NCBI GenBank assembly: GCA_015698045.1 | Contig: BLAL01000242.1 | Span: forward strand, 563,001 to 627,000 | DNA from: Rhizophagus clarus | Taxonomy: Eukaryota; Glomeromycota; Glomeromycetes; Glomerales; Glomeraceae | Direction: 5' to 3' | DNA length: 64,000 nucleotides | In this document: piece by piece, positions 60,355 to 64,000 of the stretch | Numbering within the stretch: the first letter of the stretch is position 1 | Layout of the letters: every line of letters begins with the position of its first letter | Translations under genes and position numbers: made by a program | The notes under the pieces: model-generated | What the model saw: the letters and a program-made list of their open reading frames with translations, nothing else | Database searches by the model: none | Told to the model about the DNA's origin: nothing

Positions 60355-62019
60355 ATGCTTTCAAAAGATCATAACGAACTTAACAAACTTGATGAAATTG
60401 AAATTCAGAAGATACTTTTGACCTTTTAACTGATAATGAACAGTCTTCTGAAGAAATTTTTTGTGGAAATGAAGTTGAAAATCAAGAAACATTATATCCA
60501 GTAGAACCAGAAATGGACATGTAAGTAACCAAACGCAACTTATTGTACTGGCTAGTTTCATATAAAATGCGAAAAGTAAAAAAGTACGATAGTTACGTTT
60601 CAAAAATCTAAAGAATAAGTTTCAGTTATATTGTCACAGACTAAAGCGTTTTTTATCATTTATTTGTACACTAAATGGATTTATAAACATGGATTAGAAC
60701 GAGATTTTGCTTTACAATTACCCACAATCATGAAAAAGATAAACATGATCATGGTTTCCCAGACGAAACATCGTACTTGTGATGTACAAAGGGCTGAGCA
60801 TATGTATCACGAAAAGAAGCACACATCAATGAAGAACGCACCATTTAGGTGATTGTAAACTTTATATTAATGCTTATCGCAGAAAAAATAATAACTTTGT
60901 TTATATCACTGTTGGCGTAGTAATCACATGAGACTGTGGCAAAGCCATCGTAGCCTGTTATTTTTGATATTTTCGATATATTTGATATATCAGTTTATTT
61001 GATTTATTTTATTTAATTGATTTATTTTATTTATTTGATTTATTAGTTTTATTTAATATATTAGATTTATTTGTTATATTTTTAAATATATTTTATTTTG
61101 TATAAATATCTTCGTTAATTCTCCTTTTTTCAACTAAAGAGAAAATTCAAGTTGTAATAACAAGTTCATATAATTAATAAATAAACTCTTTTACCTATAA
61201 ACGAACTGTCCCTTTGTGAATAGCATGTCATGTTGATTGGACTTGAGACATATCTATTGCATCCCTGTCTCCAAGTCATAGTTACCTGATCGATGAACTG
61301 ACCAGAGTAACATCACAAAAGTTAATGATGAACATAATCATTCGCTTGTGGAAAATATCAATATAATTGCATCCCACTATCGTAAGTTTACTCCAAAATG
61401 CGTAATGATTAAATTTTTGTAACTTGCGGTGTTCGTACTGGTTTTGCAAGTCAAATGTCTAGATAAGTACATCCATTCCCAAATATTTGTAATATTATTT
61501 AAGCTATCCGAAATCGTTTTGATGTATTTTTTCTCTTTTCTCTTTCTGTATCAAAGTACAAGTAGTGATGCAGGTTCAATTTACCTTGAGCTTATGAAAC
61601 AAAAAGAGAATTTAACCTTTTATGTGGACGCGTGTTTTGAAAGACAGGATAATCATCTAAGACTTTGTTGGATGAGTCCAAGTCAACTACAACTGTGTTC
61701 ATGGTTTAGTTTACTTGACACAACAATAAAAACAAAATGTGACTCTATGGTACTGTGTGTTGTTACTCTGATAGATAATCACAATCGTTCCTATCGTTAC
61801 AGATGTTATTTCCTAAGATCAAAAAAAAAAAACGTATTGCTTATAGATGCATTTTTTTCTCAAAGATTATCTGAAAAATTGCCTTTTGACCTAAGAGAAA
61901 CTTGTTCTACTCATAAATTTACATATAATAGTGTTGTTTATATTGTGAACAGATCAATATTTCAATCAAAGATTTTAAATCAAAAAAAAAAATATTTTAA
62001 GTGCAGTGAATGCTATTAA
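60355..62019 (+). pseudogene. Decayed FAR1-like MULE transposase
   Basis: Blocks in the order of a Mutator-like transposase are spread over changing frames. An N-terminal block starts at ATG 60355 (LSKDHNELNKLDEIEI, then after a one-base shift DTFDLLTDNEQSSEE) and ends at a GTAAGT at 60520. A FAR1-type zinc-finger region lies at 60690-60920 (GLERDFALQL, CDVQRAEHMYHEKK, CKLYINAYRRKNNNFVYIT). An AT repeat at 60960-61090 interrupts it. At 61325-61385 comes VNDEHNHSLVENINIIASHY. From 61429 there is an open block with TSSDAGSIYLELMKQKENLT, DNHLRLCWMSPSQLQL, and SLLDTTIKTKCDSMVLCVVT, whose Asp is the first catalytic DDE residue. After residue about 130 of that block the sequence no longer fits the family. 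Several stops and shifts make it non-functional. Confidence 0.72.
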
Positions 62020-62700
62020 TAAACTATAATTATAACTTGTGGTAAAGACATATCAGGACAAGGCACTAGTATTCGGTGTCTTTTAATACTATTTCTACTA
62101 TACAATAACAGCTGAACCTTGACGACAATTGTAGACTATTCTGAATTTTTTTTATTATATCAAAAGACAGATTATTGTAGTCAGTTAATATAGAACAACT
62201 TGTGACCGGATCATATCGTTCGGTCATTTGATTTTGATTGGTTGATAAATAACTTATCACATGATTTAATAGAAAAAACAATGCAGGCCAAAATCATGTC
62301 ATTTGCTGAACACTAAGAATTACGTTATATAAAAAAAATTGTGAATTATAATAAACACTAAAATATATAGCTAGGAACAAGTATCAATCTGAAAAGCAAC
62401 TCTCCAACCATTTTATTTCTTTTGATATCCATTTTTTTTTCATCAAAATAAACAATTTGCCAAAAATGATTAAGGGGTGTTTTTTTTATCAAACAAAAAA
62501 AAATGCAATTTTACATCGCATATACTTTTTTAACCATGTCAATTTTTTTTTTTTATTTTTATTTGAAAAAAATTAAACTTAATCGCATAAAATACATGAT
62601 CAGTCGTATCTTTTTTTGGTTTAATTAAATAAGAATAATCAAAATAATTTACAAATAAAAAAAATAACTTAATTTTACTTATTCAAAATGATAATTTTAA
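62020..62700. other. Intergenic, no gene seen
   Basis: AT-rich with T runs at about 62545. The frame 62066-62281 (minus) looks random. Confidence 0.4.
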
Positions 62701-62701
62701 G

Positions 62702-63197
62702 ATGGATGAAATTGAGATTTGGAATAACTTGTCATTGCAAAAAATCCAACTATTAGTTCTCATACATCTTGTAAATCTCAGGAATTTGAGATTATTAGGA
62801 ATGCGAATCAACAATTTATTCCACATGTTTTATTAACGTTTCGATTTTTTTACTTATTTATTCCTTTTCTCCTTTTAACTTTATCTTCAATTCAAATATC
62901 GCAAATCACCTACCATCACGTTTTTTTACTTAATTATGTTAGATAATTGTTTATTCAAATTTAGTAAAAAAAACTCTTTACTAAGAACTTTTTAATCAAA
63001 AGGTATAATTGTCTAAAATCTTTCTTTTTATCAGAAATCAAATTAAAAATGATGAAAACATTTTTTTGAATGGTTTTAATAATTATAAAAAAGTCATAAA
63101 GTCTGATATAAACATAGCAAATCAAGATAGTAAGAAGAAAAGTGAATTAGAAGATATCTATTCAATGTTCAAAAAAAGCAAGAATTCAGTTTAAATA
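62702..63197 (+). pseudogene. Coding-like fragments of unknown origin
   Basis: From ATG 62702 a frame begins MDEIEIWNNLSLQK. With a one-base shift it continues NPTISSHTSCKSQEFEIIRN, then ANQQFIPHV. The DEIEIWNNL and FEIIRNANQQFIP pattern vaguely recalls BACK-domain regions of fungal BTB proteins, but this is a guess. A separate 61-codon frame at 63009-63194 (NGFNNYKKVIKSDINIANQD, SELEDIYSMFKK) is also protein-like and ends at a stop. No splice model connects them convincingly. Confidence 0.25.
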
Positions 63198-63400
63198 ATG
63201 ATTAAGCAGCTATTAGCGAACTAATAGCCAATATAATGTGATATTAGAAAAAAGAACCATCTGATCACAGAAACAAAATATGAGCTAACCTACAGTACTT
63301 AAATAAGTAAAATAGTATAGTGTTTTGTTCCAATTTAGCTAAATCAAAAAAAAAAAAATTTATTTTCCAAAAATTTAGTAATCTGAAGCATTATGTAAAC

Positions 63401-63972
63401 GGGTCGCGTTTAGTTCACCGAAAACCACTTCACTGACAATCATTTCGCCGACAAACGTTGCGCCGACAAACGTTTCACCGACAGGATCATTTCACCGACA
63501 CTCAAATAATTTTAAAATATCACAATAAAATTAAATATAATTTTTTTCCCTATACAACTATACAAAACCAAAACTATTGTTGATATATATATATAAGACA
63601 GTGTATACACAAAAAGAATATATGTAATGTGAAATATCAATCTCATATTTACAACTAATTGAAGGGAACAATTAAAAAAATATATGTATATATGAGAAAA
63701 TATAAGATTAATCCATGATTTAAGGGTTTTTTTTTCTGTCTACTTATATTAAATTTTTTATTATAAAAAAAATTATTATACTTAGCTGTAATGAACGAAA
63801 AAAAGATTTTATAAAAAGAATTTTAATTTACTGGAGCAGGAAAATGACTGTCAGCGAAACGACTGTCGGTGAAACAATCGTCGGTGAAATAACCCTGTCG
63901 GTGAAGTCGGTGAAACGCCTGTCGGTGAAATGATTGTCGGTGAAGTGATTGTCGATGAAATGAATCAGGCCC
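63401..63972. mobile_element. Fold-back element with TTCACCGACA subrepeat arms
   Basis: The left arm (63401-63507) carries TTCACCGA, TTCACTGACAATCATTTCGC, CGACAAACGTT and TTTCACCGACA units. The right arm (about 63846-63972) carries the reverse complements, with TGTCGGTGAAA and GTCGGTGAAATGATTGTC units repeated about eight times. The two arms read as inverted copies out to GGG at 63401 and CCC at 63972, around an AT-rich core of about 340 bp with no coding capacity. Units are roughly 15-18 bp. A clear target duplication was not found. Confidence 0.75.
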
Positions 63973-64000
63973 ACGCAAACGCAATACATTCCTTTCCGAT

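Noticed and set aside
61429-62019. 196-codon frame considered as an independent gene
   Set aside because: Its middle matches the MULE transposase catalytic region, and its upstream parts are in other frames, so it belongs to the pseudogene.
63401-63972. Short repeated GTCGGTGAAA units considered as a CRISPR array
   Set aside because: Units are too short, spacers are only a few bases, the arms are inverted, and the genome is eukaryotic.

Overview
The window looks like nuclear DNA of an AT-rich filamentous fungus. The best guess is an arbuscular mycorrhizal fungus (Glomeromycotina, Rhizophagus-like). The reasons are very AT-rich intergenic DNA full of A/T homopolymers, genes with short GT-AG introns, a Crinkler/RHS-like NTPase-nuclease gene, small secreted cysteine-rich and repeat proteins, and decayed MULE transposases with FLYWCH or FAR1-like zinc fingers. 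The species is inferred. I saw no rRNA, no convincing tRNA and no CRISPR array.

The centrepiece is one 17-exon gene at 8248-14118 (+), predicted to encode 1501 residues. I assembled its exons by eye and all splice phases agree. The protein joins a signal peptide, an animal-type haem peroxidase, a DOMON haem domain, a five-helix cytochrome b561 core with four histidines, a cytochrome b5 domain and an FAD/NAD(P)H reductase. This could be a complete transmembrane electron chain in one polypeptide: cytosolic NAD(P)H to FAD to b5 to b561 to DOMON to an extracellular peroxidase domain. It parallels animal DUOX but uses an unrelated membrane core and reductase. The usual distal peroxidase residues appear to be substituted.

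Other probable genes are: two paralogous small genes with the same two-exon structure (747-1482 minus, 31382-32149 plus); a four-exon Crinkler/RHS-like gene (17663-20011 minus); a helical-protein gene (about 47974-48968 minus) with a frameshifted partial duplicate at 46692-47150; a 54-residue secreted cysteine-rich protein (54191-54431 minus); and a small protein of 12-residue repeats (58522-58749 minus).

The rest is mobile-element debris and repeats. There is a FLYWCH/MULE relic (about 44340-45410 minus) and a FAR1-like/MULE relic (60355-62019 plus). Fold-back elements built from short subrepeats lie at 15882-16145, 59359-60007 (with a 3-bp target duplication inside an older 165-bp repeat) and 63401-63972. 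An interleaved inverted repeat A-B-A'-B' spans 51106-52960. Degenerate tandem arrays and microsatellites are common. Large stretches (1663-4850, 20060-23690, 24690-31380, 34100-43160) hold nothing I can assign to a gene.
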